Shown: positions 26,576 through 35,370 of the stretch, piece by piece
Numbering within the stretch: position 1 is the stretch's first letter
Layout: each line of letters starts with the position of its first letter
Assembly: GCA_034933685.1 (NCBI GenBank)
Contig: JAYFNB010000002.1
Span: forward strand, 15,582 to 79,581
DNA from: UBA8514 sp034933685
GTDB taxonomy: Bacteria > Bacillota > Clostridia > Lachnospirales > Anaerotignaceae
DNA: 64,000 bases
Direction of reading: 5' to 3'
Program-made: the position numbers and the translations under genes
The notes under the pieces: model-generated
Seen by the model: only the letters and a program-made list of their open reading frames with translations
Database searches by the model: none
Told to the model about the DNA's origin: nothing

Positions 26576-27332
26576 TTAATTCACTTCCAATGTATTTAGT
26601 AATAACTATTTCATTAAATGCCCCATCCTGACTAATACTTACAAGCTTCATTTTTATGCACTCAAGCAAAGCCATAAATGTAACCACCACCTCAGTTTTA
26701 CGAACATTCTCTCTAAATATTTCCCAAAAGCTAACTTTGGTGGAAATTATAATCAAATCCTTTATGTAAGATATTTTTTCATCCACAGTGTATAAGTCTC
26801 TCTCCACAGATTTAAAGCTGCTTCGTACTTTATCTACCTTTTTTTCTCTACGTTTTAAAACTTCTTGAAAAGCTTTATATATGTCATCAAAGGTAACCCC
26901 ATCCAGAAAGTCTTCAAGTTCCACTATTTCTTCCTGCTTAAATATATTTAGTGATGGGTCAGCCTCCTTGAATAAAACCTGTGACGCTGCTTCTTCTCTT
27001 TCCTTAAATTCCTCTGTAACATTTTTAAACCGCTTGTATTCAATAAGCTTTGCAACCAGCTCTGCTCGTGGGTCAATTTCATTTTCAATATCTTCATTTT
27101 TAGCCTTTGGCAGCAACATGCGAGACTTTATCTCTAACAACGTAGCCGCCATAAGCAAAAATTCACTCATTACATCCATGCTTCTCTTTTGGGCATCTTC
27201 CACTATTGCAAGATATTGATTTGTAATCTCGAATATAGGTATATCATAAATGTCAATTTTATTTTTCTCAATTAAATGATACAAAAGACTCATAGGTCCT
27301 TGAAAATTTTCCAACTGTAAGGTGATTTCCAT
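26565..27332 (-). CDS. scpA: Segregation and condensation protein A
   Basis: ScpA is the kleisin that bridges SMC heads. The 255-residue protein begins with LENFQGPMSLLYHLIEKNKIDIYDIPI, the family opening (normally GPLDLLLHLI), and has LEIKSRMLLPK near residue 85 and a C-terminal winged helix. The Leu-to-Met-Ser change in the GPLDLL motif is mild. It is 20 bases downstream of the site-2-protease relative and overlaps scpB. Confidence 0.94.
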   Translation of the reverse strand: MEITLQLENFQGPMSLLYHLIEKNKIDIYDIPIFEITNQYLAIVEDAQKRSMDVMSEFLLMAATLLEIKSRMLLPKAKNEDIENEIDPRAELVAKLIEYKRFKNVTEEFKEREEAASQVLFKEADPSLNIFKQEEIVELEDFLDGVTFDDIYKAFQEVLKRREKKVDKVRSSFKSVERDLYTVDEKISYIKDLIIISTKVSFWEIFRENVRKTEVVVTFMALLECIKMKLVSISQDGAFNEIVITKYIGSELNEA

Positions 27333-27352
27333 TAAAATTGTTCCTTTCGTAT

Positions 27353-27943
27353 TTATAATCCCAGAATACTCATTATTCCTCTAATTATAGGTGAAAAAAC
27401 AACATCCGTACGTCCAAGAAACAAAAGAAAAAGAAATAGCATTTGCACTATTTTTTCGTACTGAATGTAACTAAAGTAAGTGTTGGCTGGCATAACTGTA
27501 CTAAGTACCTTAAGCCCATCCATTGGTGTAATTGGAACAATATTATACACCGCCAGTGATACATTAAACTGAATAAGGCTTATTAGAATAATTTTTATTA
27601 CTGTAGACTGAACATTTGTAGTTCTTAGCAAGATCGCAAATAACATTGCTGCCAAAAGGTTGGCAACTGAAGGTGAAATGGCTGTAATTAATGTGTCTCT
27701 TTTTCTATTTTTATAAAAAAGCGCATTGGTCTGCACAGGTTGACCCCAACCAAATCCTGTTGCCAGAAAAAGTATAAAACCTATAGGCTCAAAGTGCTTA
27801 ACTGGATTAATTGTCAACCTTCCTTCATTTTTAGGCTTTTTATCACCCAATGCAGTGGATACAGCCGCACGTACAAATTCATGCAGTGTTGTTGCAAAAA
27901 GTATACAAGGCACACGAAGAAGTAAATCAATTATTGTATTCAT
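27353..27943 (-). CDS. Site-2 protease (M50) family protein with altered HExxH motif
   Basis: The 196-residue membrane protein has about five or six hydrophobic helices and aligns with short M50 peptidases that commonly precede scpA in Firmicutes. The zinc motif reads HEFVR (His21, Glu22, Arg25), so the second His ligand of HExxH is replaced by Arg. The distal motif NIVPITPMDG keeps Asp142. With one ligand lost, normal zinc proteolysis is unlikely and it may be a pseudoprotease. The frame is intact and has an AAAGGA ribosome site, so it is not an obvious pseudogene. Confidence 0.82.
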   Translation of the reverse strand: MNTIIDLLLRVPCILFATTLHEFVRAAVSTALGDKKPKNEGRLTINPVKHFEPIGFILFLATGFGWGQPVQTNALFYKNRKRDTLITAISPSVANLLAAMLFAILLRTTNVQSTVIKIILISLIQFNVSLAVYNIVPITPMDGLKVLSTVMPANTYFSYIQYEKIVQMLFLFLLFLGRTDVVFSPIIRGIMSILGL

Positions 27944-28076
27944 CAGGTTTTTCCTTTCAATTTAAATTTTGTATAAATAAACATAACTACATTATAATAC
28001 CAAATTTTTAAATGCAAGTCTATATTTAACGTCTATTAAAAATAGTTTTCCTAGCTTCCTTCTAAATAATACGCAA

Positions 28077-28110
28077 TTAAAAAGCAGAGGTTTGTAAAAT
28101 CTCTGCTTTT
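28077..28110 (-). terminator. Terminator after ctpA
   Basis: AAAAGCAGAG pairs with CTCTGCTTTT around an 11-base loop on the minus strand, with T residues following. It lies 10 bases after the stop. Confidence 0.8.
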
Positions 28111-28120
28111 ATGTTATATA

Positions 28121-29302
28121 TTATTTTTCACTCTGTATCACTTCAATTGCCTTTTGAAGCTGTGTATCCTTGTCATGGGTAATTACCAATGCATTCTTAA
28201 GCTCTTCCGGAAGCTCAATAACATAGTCCGGGGCAATCCCCTCGCCTTGAATACAAACTCCTCGTGGTGTATAATATTTTTGTATTGTTACCTTAACAGC
28301 TGAACCATCCGGTACCGAATAAAGATTTTGTACAAGTCCCTTACCAAAGGTTTGGGTGCCAACAAGAGTCCCTGTTCCTGTGTCCTGCACCGCACCTGCC
28401 AAAATTTCTGATGCACTTGCACTATTTCCATTAACCAAAATACTAAGAGGAACCTTTACACATTCTTCGTCAGAAGTATAGTCTACTCTCTTTCCTTCTT
28501 TATCTATTGTATACACCAAAGTACCTTCTGGAACAAGCTTGTCAGCTATTTTTTCTACAACGCTAAGTACCCCGCCTGGGTTATCACGAACATCTATAAT
28601 AAGTCCTTTAGCACCTTTACTCATTAACTCATCATATGCTTTAGTAAACTGCTCGTAAGTATTGTTTTTAAAACCGCTTAGCCTTATATACGCTATATTA
28701 TCCTCAAGCATCTCTCCGGCAACAGATGGAACATCTATAACATTTCTAACGATATTAAATTCAATTTCCTTGTCCTCACTTTTACGGTACACTGTTATTT
28801 TAACCTCAGTACCATTAGCACCTTTTATCATTGCAATAGCTTCAGTGCTATCCATACCAGTTATAGGTGTTTCGTTAACCTTTCTTATAATATCTCCCGG
28901 AAGTATTCCTGCTGTTTCTGCTGGCGTTCCTGCTATGGGCGAAATAACCATCAACGACCCATTTTCTTTATTAGTAATTACATTTACACCAATGCCATAA
29001 AACGAACCCTCAGTGCTTTCCATAAAATTTTTAACTTGCTCTGCCGAAAGATAAGTGGTATACGGGTCACCTATGCTATCCACCATGCCATAGAATATTC
29101 CATCCATAAGTGCATCATTGTCTACATTCTCAACATAGTGGCTGTTAAGCAACTGAGATATGTAATTAATTTTGTCCTCCACAGAAAAATCCTGCTTGGT
29201 TTTTGCACTTATTCCTACTGCTGCAGTATTAAGTATTGCAAATGACATAACAGAAGCCGCAACTCCTGTTGCAACACCGCTAAGAAAAGTCTTTCTGTTC
29301 AT
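28121..29302 (-). CDS. ctpA: C-terminal processing serine peptidase (S41)
   Basis: The 393-residue protein is exported or membrane-anchored through an N-terminal hydrophobic segment (about residues 7-32). A PDZ domain (about residues 98-185, GIGVNV to MIKGANG) is followed by the S41 catalytic domain. The catalytic Ser lies in NSASASEI (residues 293-300) and the Lys is Lys321 in TQTFGKGLVQ. Such enzymes trim periplasmic or extracytoplasmic proteins, often peptidoglycan hydrolases. It sits immediately downstream of the M23 peptidase and ftsEX genes, so that hydrolase is a candidate substrate. Confidence 0.93.
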   Translation of the reverse strand: MNRKTFLSGVATGVAASVMSFAILNTAAVGISAKTKQDFSVEDKINYISQLLNSHYVENVDNDALMDGIFYGMVDSIGDPYTTYLSAEQVKNFMESTEGSFYGIGVNVITNKENGSLMVISPIAGTPAETAGILPGDIIRKVNETPITGMDSTEAIAMIKGANGTEVKITVYRKSEDKEIEFNIVRNVIDVPSVAGEMLEDNIAYIRLSGFKNNTYEQFTKAYDELMSKGAKGLIIDVRDNPGGVLSVVEKIADKLVPEGTLVYTIDKEGKRVDYTSDEECVKVPLSILVNGNSASASEILAGAVQDTGTGTLVGTQTFGKGLVQNLYSVPDGSAVKVTIQKYYTPRGVCIQGEGIAPDYVIELPEELKNALVITHDKDTQLQKAIEVIQSEK

Positions 29303-29406
29303 TATTAACGCTCCTTAAATGATGATACTATTATTGTATTAATCTTTTATTAAAATTAGTATACACCATTATCTACAAATTTGTTTAAGTTTTTGTTAAC
29401 AATAAA

Positions 29407-29466
29407 AGACCTTGAGATGACTGCACCTTTATTGCTTGTCAGGTTGCATATCGTTCCCAAGGTCTC
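29407..29466 (-). terminator. Terminator between the M23 peptidase gene and ctpA
   Basis: On the minus strand AGACCTTG pairs with CAAGGTCT across a long loop and is followed by TTTATTG. It lies just after the peptidase stop. Confidence 0.6.
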
Positions 29467-29477
29467 TATTCAAATTT

Positions 29478-30650
29478 TTAAACGCCCAAATATCCTTTAG
29501 GGCTAACATGAGAACCATTTACTCTTACTTCGAAATGGCAGTGATTTCCTGTTGAGTTTCCTGTGCTGCCTGCCTTTGCAATTACTTGACCACGCGTTAC
29601 TGTCTGACCCACGCTTACTAAAAGGCTTGAATTGTGCCCATAAAGAGTTGTAAGTCCATTTCCATGATTAATAATTACCGTGTAACCATATCCGCGAACA
29701 TAGCTTGCTGTAATAACAGTGCCTGCCTCTGCCGCAACAATGTTTGAGCCATATGGTGCGGGAATATCATAACCTGTGTGGAATTCGTAACCGCTTCCAA
29801 TAGGCTTTGGACGGTTGCCGTAGCCGCTAGATATGTAACTCCTGCCCGGTACAGGCCATTGCAGCTGACCACCTGTATAGTTTGCTGTGTAAGATGATGA
29901 ACCATTTCTATTTTGAGCCGCAACTGCAGAATTGATAAGTTTTTGTACCTCGTTGCTGGCTTCTTCCGTACTAGCAATAACGTCTGTATACGTTGCTTCA
30001 TCTTGCTGATACTTTTTATACAAAGCCTCTTTTTCACTTATCTTACTTGAAAGTGCGGCATTTTTCACCTGCTGGTCTGCCACCAAAATTTCTATTGCCG
30101 CTTTCTCTTCTGCAATTTCTTCTGTCTTTGTTTTCATTATAGACTCATATTTTTTGAGCCTGTCCAAAGTTTCATTATCATATGTCATTATATCGTTAAC
30201 ATATTGAAGCCTTGTAAGAAAATCACTCATGTTTTTGCTCTTAAACAATACCTTAAGGTATCCTACAGAGCCATTTTCATAAATATATTTAACTCGCTTG
30301 CTAAAAATTTCAAGTTGTTGGTCACTCGCTTCGCTTGCTGATGCAAATTCAACTTCTGCCTCGTTAAGCTTAGTTTCAGTATCGCTAAGCTGTGTCTCAA
30401 CAAGTTCAAGTTCGTTTTGCGCAATTTCTAGCTGAGAGTCAAGTTCCTCTATTTCCGCTGACATCTTCTCTTTGTTGTCTTTGGCTGCTGCCAATGCAGA
30501 CTTCGCTGATTCCTGCTTTTTTTTAAGTTCTTTTTGCTCCGCCTGTAATTGTGAAAGGGTTTTTCCATATACAATATTTTCGGGCATAGCGACTGTGTAA
30601 GCAGAAAAAATAATTAAAAATGTCAGAATAGTTGCTGTTAATCTTTTCAT
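29478..30650 (-). CDS. Exported M23 peptidoglycan hydrolase with coiled coil (EnvC-like)
   Basis: The 390-residue protein starts with a signal peptide (about residues 1-29). A long alpha-helical coiled coil follows (about 30-245, rich in Glu, Lys and Leu heptads), and a C-terminal LytM/M23 domain ends the chain. The zinc motifs HTGYDI and HCHFEV are both present, so the hydrolase should be active. Its place two bases or so from ftsX, in the order ftsE-ftsX-peptidase, strongly suggests it is the FtsEX-activated hydrolase, like PcsB or EnvC. That function is inferred from domain order and context. Confidence 0.92.
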   Translation of the reverse strand: MKRLTATILTFLIIFSAYTVAMPENIVYGKTLSQLQAEQKELKKKQESAKSALAAAKDNKEKMSAEIEELDSQLEIAQNELELVETQLSDTETKLNEAEVEFASASEASDQQLEIFSKRVKYIYENGSVGYLKVLFKSKNMSDFLTRLQYVNDIMTYDNETLDRLKKYESIMKTKTEEIAEEKAAIEILVADQQVKNAALSSKISEKEALYKKYQQDEATYTDVIASTEEASNEVQKLINSAVAAQNRNGSSSYTANYTGGQLQWPVPGRSYISSGYGNRPKPIGSGYEFHTGYDIPAPYGSNIVAAEAGTVITASYVRGYGYTVIINHGNGLTTLYGHNSSLLVSVGQTVTRGQVIAKAGSTGNSTGNHCHFEVRVNGSHVSPKGYLGV

Positions 30651-30661
30651 TTTCTTCCCTC

Positions 30662-31561
30662 CTACACTCTCAGATGTTTACGTATAGAAGATACACTTCC
30701 AAACATACCAAGCAAAGCACCAACAATCAGTGAAATTGGTATAAGTTTAGAGAATATAACGTAGCCATCTAGTAATGTTGCAATATTCTGCACAACAGGG
30801 AAGTATTGATATATAAGCTGAACTATCTTTGTATACAATGGCCACGAAACAGCCATTGGTATAGATGCACCAAGCAAGCCAATAAGCACGCCTTCTATAA
30901 TAAACGGCCATCTTATAAACCAGTCAGTTGCTCCAACATATTTCATAATATTAATTTCTGTACGCCTTGTGTAAACAGAAATTTTTATTGTATTCATAAT
31001 AATAACAACCGAAATAACAGCAAGCATTGCAACAACGGCCACACCAACAATACTAAAAACTTTATTAAGCTTAAGCAGTATTTCGGTTTCGGTTTGGGCA
31101 TGACGCACATTTCTAATTCCTTCAACGCCCTCAATACCCTTAAGCACATCTGTTTGGTACTCTATTCCATCGAGTGCTACTTCAAAAGAATGAGAAAGAG
31201 GGTTATTGTCTCCATCAAGGCCATCTAAAATATCATCTGCTTCCCACTCTTCTTTAAGGCCATCAAGCGCCTCTTCTGGTGAGATATATGTAACCATTGT
31301 TACGTGAGGTATTGCTTTTAATTCCTCGCTTATTTTGTTAATCTGCTCAGAATCTAAATCATCATCCAAAAATACAGCAATACCAATTGTATCCTCAATT
31401 TGATCCAAAACCGAGGATAAATTTCCAATAAGGCAGCAAGATAAAGCAATTATAAATATGCAGGCCGCAACAGTTGCAACAGATGCAACCGTCATCAGTC
31501 TGTTTTTTAAAAGCCCTGTAAAGCCTTCTTTAAAATAGTATCTGATTGAACTAGGCCTCAT
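30662..31561 (-). CDS. ftsX: Cell division protein FtsX
   Basis: FtsX is the membrane partner of FtsE. The protein of 299 residues has four membrane helices (one near 20-40, three in the C-terminal half) and a large extracellular loop between the first two that transmits the signal to hydrolases. The ATG at 31561 was chosen because AAAGGTGG lies eight bases upstream. The longer frame starts at a GTG inside that site. It overlaps the ftsE stop by 11 bases and precedes the M23 peptidase gene. Confidence 0.95.
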   Translation of the reverse strand: MRPSSIRYYFKEGFTGLLKNRLMTVASVATVAACIFIIALSCCLIGNLSSVLDQIEDTIGIAVFLDDDLDSEQINKISEELKAIPHVTMVTYISPEEALDGLKEEWEADDILDGLDGDNNPLSHSFEVALDGIEYQTDVLKGIEGVEGIRNVRHAQTETEILLKLNKVFSIVGVAVVAMLAVISVVIIMNTIKISVYTRRTEINIMKYVGATDWFIRWPFIIEGVLIGLLGASIPMAVSWPLYTKIVQLIYQYFPVVQNIATLLDGYVIFSKLIPISLIVGALLGMFGSVSSIRKHLRV

Positions 31562-32237
31562 CGCTGTAACCACCTTTTCTTACGTCTCTTATAATATGTC
31601 CTCCCTTAAGGGTAACCACTCTTTTTTGCATCATGTCAACTATGTCCTTTGCATGAGTTGCTACAACCACCGTAGTACCACGCCTATTTATTTCATCCAA
31701 CAAGCACATAATGTCCCAAGCTGTATCAGGGTCAAGATTCCCTGTAGGCTCGTCAGCAATGAGTATTGGTGGATTATTTACAATAGCTCTGGCGAGGGCT
31801 GTTCTTTGCTGTTCTCCGCCAGAAAGCTGATTTGGATAAGCTTTAGCTTTATTTTGAAGCCCTACAAGAGACAACACTGTAGGTATATTCCTTCTAATTT
31901 GGCTTGTTGGGCTTTCAATAACCTGCATGGCAAAAGCCACATTTTCATAAACTGTTTTTGTAGGCAAAAGCCTAAAATCCTGAAACACTATTCCCAAATT
32001 TCTTCTAAGATATGGTATCTTGTTTCTCCTCATTCTTGTTGTATTCATGTTATTAATAACAATCTGCCCATCGGTTGGGTTAAGTTCTTTCATCAACAGC
32101 TTAATAAGTGTAGATTTTCCAGAACCACTTGCACCGATGAAAAATACAAATTCACCTTTTTCAATGTGAATGGATACATCCTTAACGCCCTCCGAGCCGT
32201 TAGGATATACCTTTGTTACGTTTTCTACTTTAATCAT
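31551..32237 (-). CDS. ftsE: Cell division ATP-binding protein FtsE
   Basis: FtsE is the ABC ATPase of the FtsEX complex, which controls septal peptidoglycan hydrolases. The 228-residue protein has Walker A GASGSGKST near residue 34, the Q-loop VFQDFRLL, the signature LSGGEQQR, and Walker B LIADEPTGNLD. The VFQDFRLLPTKTVYENVAFA stretch is typical of FtsE. AAAGGA precedes the ATG. Confidence 0.96.
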   Translation of the reverse strand: MIKVENVTKVYPNGSEGVKDVSIHIEKGEFVFFIGASGSGKSTLIKLLMKELNPTDGQIVINNMNTTRMRRNKIPYLRRNLGIVFQDFRLLPTKTVYENVAFAMQVIESPTSQIRRNIPTVLSLVGLQNKAKAYPNQLSGGEQQRTALARAIVNNPPILIADEPTGNLDPDTAWDIMCLLDEINRRGTTVVVATHAKDIVDMMQKRVVTLKGGHIIRDVRKGGYSDEA

Positions 32238-32327
32238 CAGAAAGCTTCCTTTCTTTGGTAGTTCGCTTTGCTTTATTGCTTAAACCTACGCACCACTCAA
32301 AGTGATGCAAACAAATTTGTTTCCCAA

Positions 32328-33419
32328 TTAGTAGGTCATTTTTTCCATGTAAAGCATGTACTTGCTAACCATAAGAGTTATTTTGAAAATGATAGCATCG
32401 TCGAAGTTTCTAAGGTCAAGCCCTGTCATCTTCTGAAGCTTATCAAGTCTGTAAACGAGAGTATTTCTGTGGATATAAAGCTGCCTTGACGTTTCGGATA
32501 CATTAAGATTATTTTCAAAGAACTTGCCAACAGTAGCAAGGGTTTCTTCGTCAAAATCATCAATTGTAAGTCCGTGAAGAACCTCTTTAATAAACATCCT
32601 GCAAAGAGGAAGCGGCAACTGATAAATAAGACGGCCTATGCCAAGCTGTTCGTAGTTAACAATAAACTTTTCTCCGTCAAAAATCCTTCCAACCTCAAGA
32701 GCCATTTTTGCTTCTTTGTAAGAACGTGAAACGTCTTTAAGATCAGCCACAGCAGTACCTATAGAGATAAATGCCTTTGTGTTTGTTTCGCTGTTAAGGG
32801 TGTCTACAATCTGCTTTGCAATCTTTTCAACGTCCTCCATTGTTTCCTTTTCACGCAATTCCTTAACAAGTATAATGCAGTGCTCATCAACAGCAGTAAC
32901 AAAATCCTTAGTTTTTGATGGGAAAACGTTTCTTACCATTTCAACAATGTTCATGTCTTTATCTATGTTTGTCTCAACAAGATAAACAATTCTTTTAACA
33001 TTGTTTTCAATATGCAGCTTTTTAGCGCGACTGTAAATGTCAACCAAAAGTAAATTATCAAGAAGAAGATTTTTTATAAAATTATCCTTATCATATCTTT
33101 CCTTGTAAGCAACCAAAAGACTTTGAATTTGGAAAGCCGTAATTTTGCCAATTCTGTACCCTTCCTCGTCTTCCCCTTTAACTTGAACCACATATTCAGG
33201 CAGACTGTTGTCGTAAACCTTAAAATACTGGTATCCCAGCACAAGCTGACTTTCTGCTGGTGAAAGTATAAAGCTTTCAATGTCGTCAACCTGTTTGCCA
33301 ATCATCGATTCCTCGGTTGTTGCAATAACCTTACCTTCCTTTTCAATTACACTAAGTTCTTTTCTTGTGATATTTTTAAGTCCGTCTATGGTGCTTTGTA
33401 AAATTTGATTAGAAATCAT
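32328..33419 (-). CDS. CdaR/PucR-type transcriptional regulator
   Basis: The 363-residue protein has an N-terminal sugar-diacid-recognition-like region (about residues 1-110, with GYQYFKVYD), a central GGDEF-like CdaR domain and a C-terminal PucR helix-turn-helix. The last part reads NNLNVSETSRQLYIHRNTLVYRL, the diagnostic HTH_30 segment near residue 308. It lies upstream of ftsE on the same strand with a 90-base gap. The order is recurrent in Clostridia, but the effector is unknown and control of ftsEX is only suggested by position. Confidence 0.85.
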   Translation of the reverse strand: MISNQILQSTIDGLKNITRKELSVIEKEGKVIATTEESMIGKQVDDIESFILSPAESQLVLGYQYFKVYDNSLPEYVVQVKGEDEEGYRIGKITAFQIQSLLVAYKERYDKDNFIKNLLLDNLLLVDIYSRAKKLHIENNVKRIVYLVETNIDKDMNIVEMVRNVFPSKTKDFVTAVDEHCIILVKELREKETMEDVEKIAKQIVDTLNSETNTKAFISIGTAVADLKDVSRSYKEAKMALEVGRIFDGEKFIVNYEQLGIGRLIYQLPLPLCRMFIKEVLHGLTIDDFDEETLATVGKFFENNLNVSETSRQLYIHRNTLVYRLDKLQKMTGLDLRNFDDAIIFKITLMVSKYMLYMEKMTY

Positions 33420-33726
33420 GAACTCACCCCTAAATAATACTTTTGCTCAACAGTTATAGGCTTTTGATAAAAATCACAATCATTATTTTTTATTAACATA
33501 AAAAATGCATATATTAATTTTTACTATACAAAAAAGCCACTTTATAAGATAATACCAAAAAACAAAATAAAAATCTATAAAAAAATGACATTTTTTTATT
33601 TTTTTTATCATTAGTCTTTTTTTTATATAAAAAAACAGCATATTTTGTATGTTAAATAGTAATCAATAACTACTGCACACTAAATATGCCATTATGAAAT
33701 ATATCCAAAGCATTGTGTTATTTATA
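33420..33726. other. Very AT-rich gap between the CdaR-type regulator and the YitT gene
   Basis: The stretch contains long A and T tracts, especially at 33570-33645, that would bend DNA. No gene, RNA signature or clear terminator is seen. It must hold the promoter of the regulator and the 3' end of the YitT transcript. Confidence 0.5.
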
Positions 33727-34605
33727 CTAATCCACACTATTCAGCTTCTTAAATCCCTCGCCCATCACTTCTTTAATGTCAGTAAGTATAATAAATGCAT
33801 TTGGGTCAGCATTGCGCACAATTTCCTTAATTCCTACTATGTCTTTTTGTGTAAATACACAAAGAAGTACATCTTTGCTTTTTCCAGTATACATTCCTTT
33901 TCCATTCAAAGCAGTAACGCCACGATTGTGCCGTTTCATAATTTCCCTTGCAATTTTCTCGCTTTCTTCAGATATAATAAATGCCATCTTAGAAAAGGAA
34001 AGTCCTTCCAGCACCGCCGTTATACACTTTGAAGATATAAATATAGATATAATTGCATACATTGCCTTTTCCGCACCGAACACAAATAAGCCAAAAGAAA
34101 TAATAAGTGCATTTATTGCAAACATGATTGAAGATATTGAGATATATTTAATCTTCCTATGGATAATAGTTGCCAAAAGATCAACGCCGCCTGTGGAGGC
34201 CATAGCCCTAAGTACAAAGCCCACTCCTATTCCATCCACTATTCCTCCATAAATGGCAATAAGCGCCAAATCCCCTTTAAAAACTGGCAAAAAAGATGAC
34301 ATTTCCAACGCAACAGATAAAAATACAGTTGCAAAAACTGTTTTTCCCAGATATTCCTTTCCAAGCACAAAATATGCCACAACAAAAAGGGGCACGTTAA
34401 GTACAAGGTTCGTTACAGATAATGGAATACCACCCTCATAGAGCCCATTGGTTAAGTTTTTAATTATAATGGCAATACCCGAAAACCCACCAACAACCAC
34501 CTGATTAGGCGAAAAAAATACAGTTATAGCCACCGCAATAAACATAGTTCCAATAATCATAAACATAACATCCATAACCTTTGAAGCCACATCACGCTGT
34601 TGCAT
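33727..34605 (-). CDS. YitT family membrane protein
   Basis: The 292-residue protein has five or six hydrophobic helices in the first 200 residues (two YitT_membrane repeats). A C-terminal DUF2179 domain (about residues 220-285, NRGVTALNGKGMYTGKSKDVLLC region) is a ligand-binding fold. GAGGGTGA lies seven bases before the ATG. The substrate is unknown. It is 29 bases downstream of the WecG-type transferase and may share its transcript. Confidence 0.88.
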   Translation of the reverse strand: MQQRDVASKVMDVMFMIIGTMFIAVAITVFFSPNQVVVGGFSGIAIIIKNLTNGLYEGGIPLSVTNLVLNVPLFVVAYFVLGKEYLGKTVFATVFLSVALEMSSFLPVFKGDLALIAIYGGIVDGIGVGFVLRAMASTGGVDLLATIIHRKIKYISISSIMFAINALIISFGLFVFGAEKAMYAIISIFISSKCITAVLEGLSFSKMAFIISEESEKIAREIMKRHNRGVTALNGKGMYTGKSKDVLLCVFTQKDIVGIKEIVRNADPNAFIILTDIKEVMGEGFKKLNSVD

Positions 34606-34634
34606 AAATGTTCACCCTCTGCTCAATATATATT

Positions 34635-35360
34635 TTATTTTTTTGACATTATTACTTTTAAAACAAATAATGGTAAATTCATCATTCTTTTAATTCTTGT
34701 AGGCTGACAAATAAGCCTGTGAAACCATTCTAACCCAAGTTTTTGATATATTTTAGGAGCTCGTTTAAGGTTACCTGCCATAACGTCAAAACTTCCGCCA
34801 ACACCGATAGCAACCTTAGCACCTGTAAAACGCAGATTTTCATAAATCCATTTTTCCTGCTTTGGTGCCCCAATTCCAACAAGAAGCAGATCTGGTTTGA
34901 GAGCCTTGATTTCTGCAATAATCTCTTTTTCATCTCTTAAGTTAAAAAAGCCATTCCTTGTTCCCAAAACCTTAAGCCCTGGATACTCTTTAACCATTTT
35001 TTTTGCAGCGGCTGCAGCAACACCTGGTGCGCCTCCGAAAAAGTATGCACTTTTTCCTGCCTTAGCCATTCTTTTCATTATGTTCTGGCATAAATCGTAT
35101 CCAGCCACTCTTTCGTTTATTTTTACAGATGAGTGCTTCGATGCCCATACAATGCCAATGCCATCTGGAACGACTAGATCCGCCGCCTTAAGTATGTTCA
35201 TAAGCTGCTCATCACTTTGTGCTTGCATAACTATCTCTGGGTTTGGTGTGCAAATTATATGTCTACCACCGTCCTCAAAAAAATGTATTGCCTTTTCAAT
35301 TGCACTCTCCATCGTAAGTACATCAAATGGAACCCCAAGTATTTCTGTAACAATTCTCAT
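34635..35360 (-). CDS. WecG/TagA/CpsF-family glycosyltransferase
   Basis: The 241-residue GT26 enzyme adds N-acetylmannosaminuronate or ManNAc-type sugars to a lipid-linked primer in teichoic-acid or related polymer synthesis. Family motifs are CTPNPEIVMQA near residue 37, PDGIGIVWASK near residue 69, FFGGAPGV near residue 103 and GIGAPKQEKWI near residue 162. The C-terminus is basic and amphipathic, as expected for membrane association. It is 10 bases downstream of the GT4-CsaB gene, so it belongs to the wall-polymer locus. Confidence 0.92.
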   Translation of the reverse strand: MRIVTEILGVPFDVLTMESAIEKAIHFFEDGGRHIICTPNPEIVMQAQSDEQLMNILKAADLVVPDGIGIVWASKHSSVKINERVAGYDLCQNIMKRMAKAGKSAYFFGGAPGVAAAAAKKMVKEYPGLKVLGTRNGFFNLRDEKEIIAEIKALKPDLLLVGIGAPKQEKWIYENLRFTGAKVAIGVGGSFDVMAGNLKRAPKIYQKLGLEWFHRLICQPTRIKRMMNLPLFVLKVIMSKK

Positions 35361-35370
35361 AACTAAGCCC

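Noticed and set aside
31596..32261. 221-codon plus-strand frame
   Set aside because: It is antisense to ftsE, which carries all ABC ATPase motifs.
33570..33645. Poly-A/T tracts as a possible replication origin
   Set aside because: No DnaA-box cluster or dnaA/dnaN genes are present, and AT tracts alone are common in this genome.
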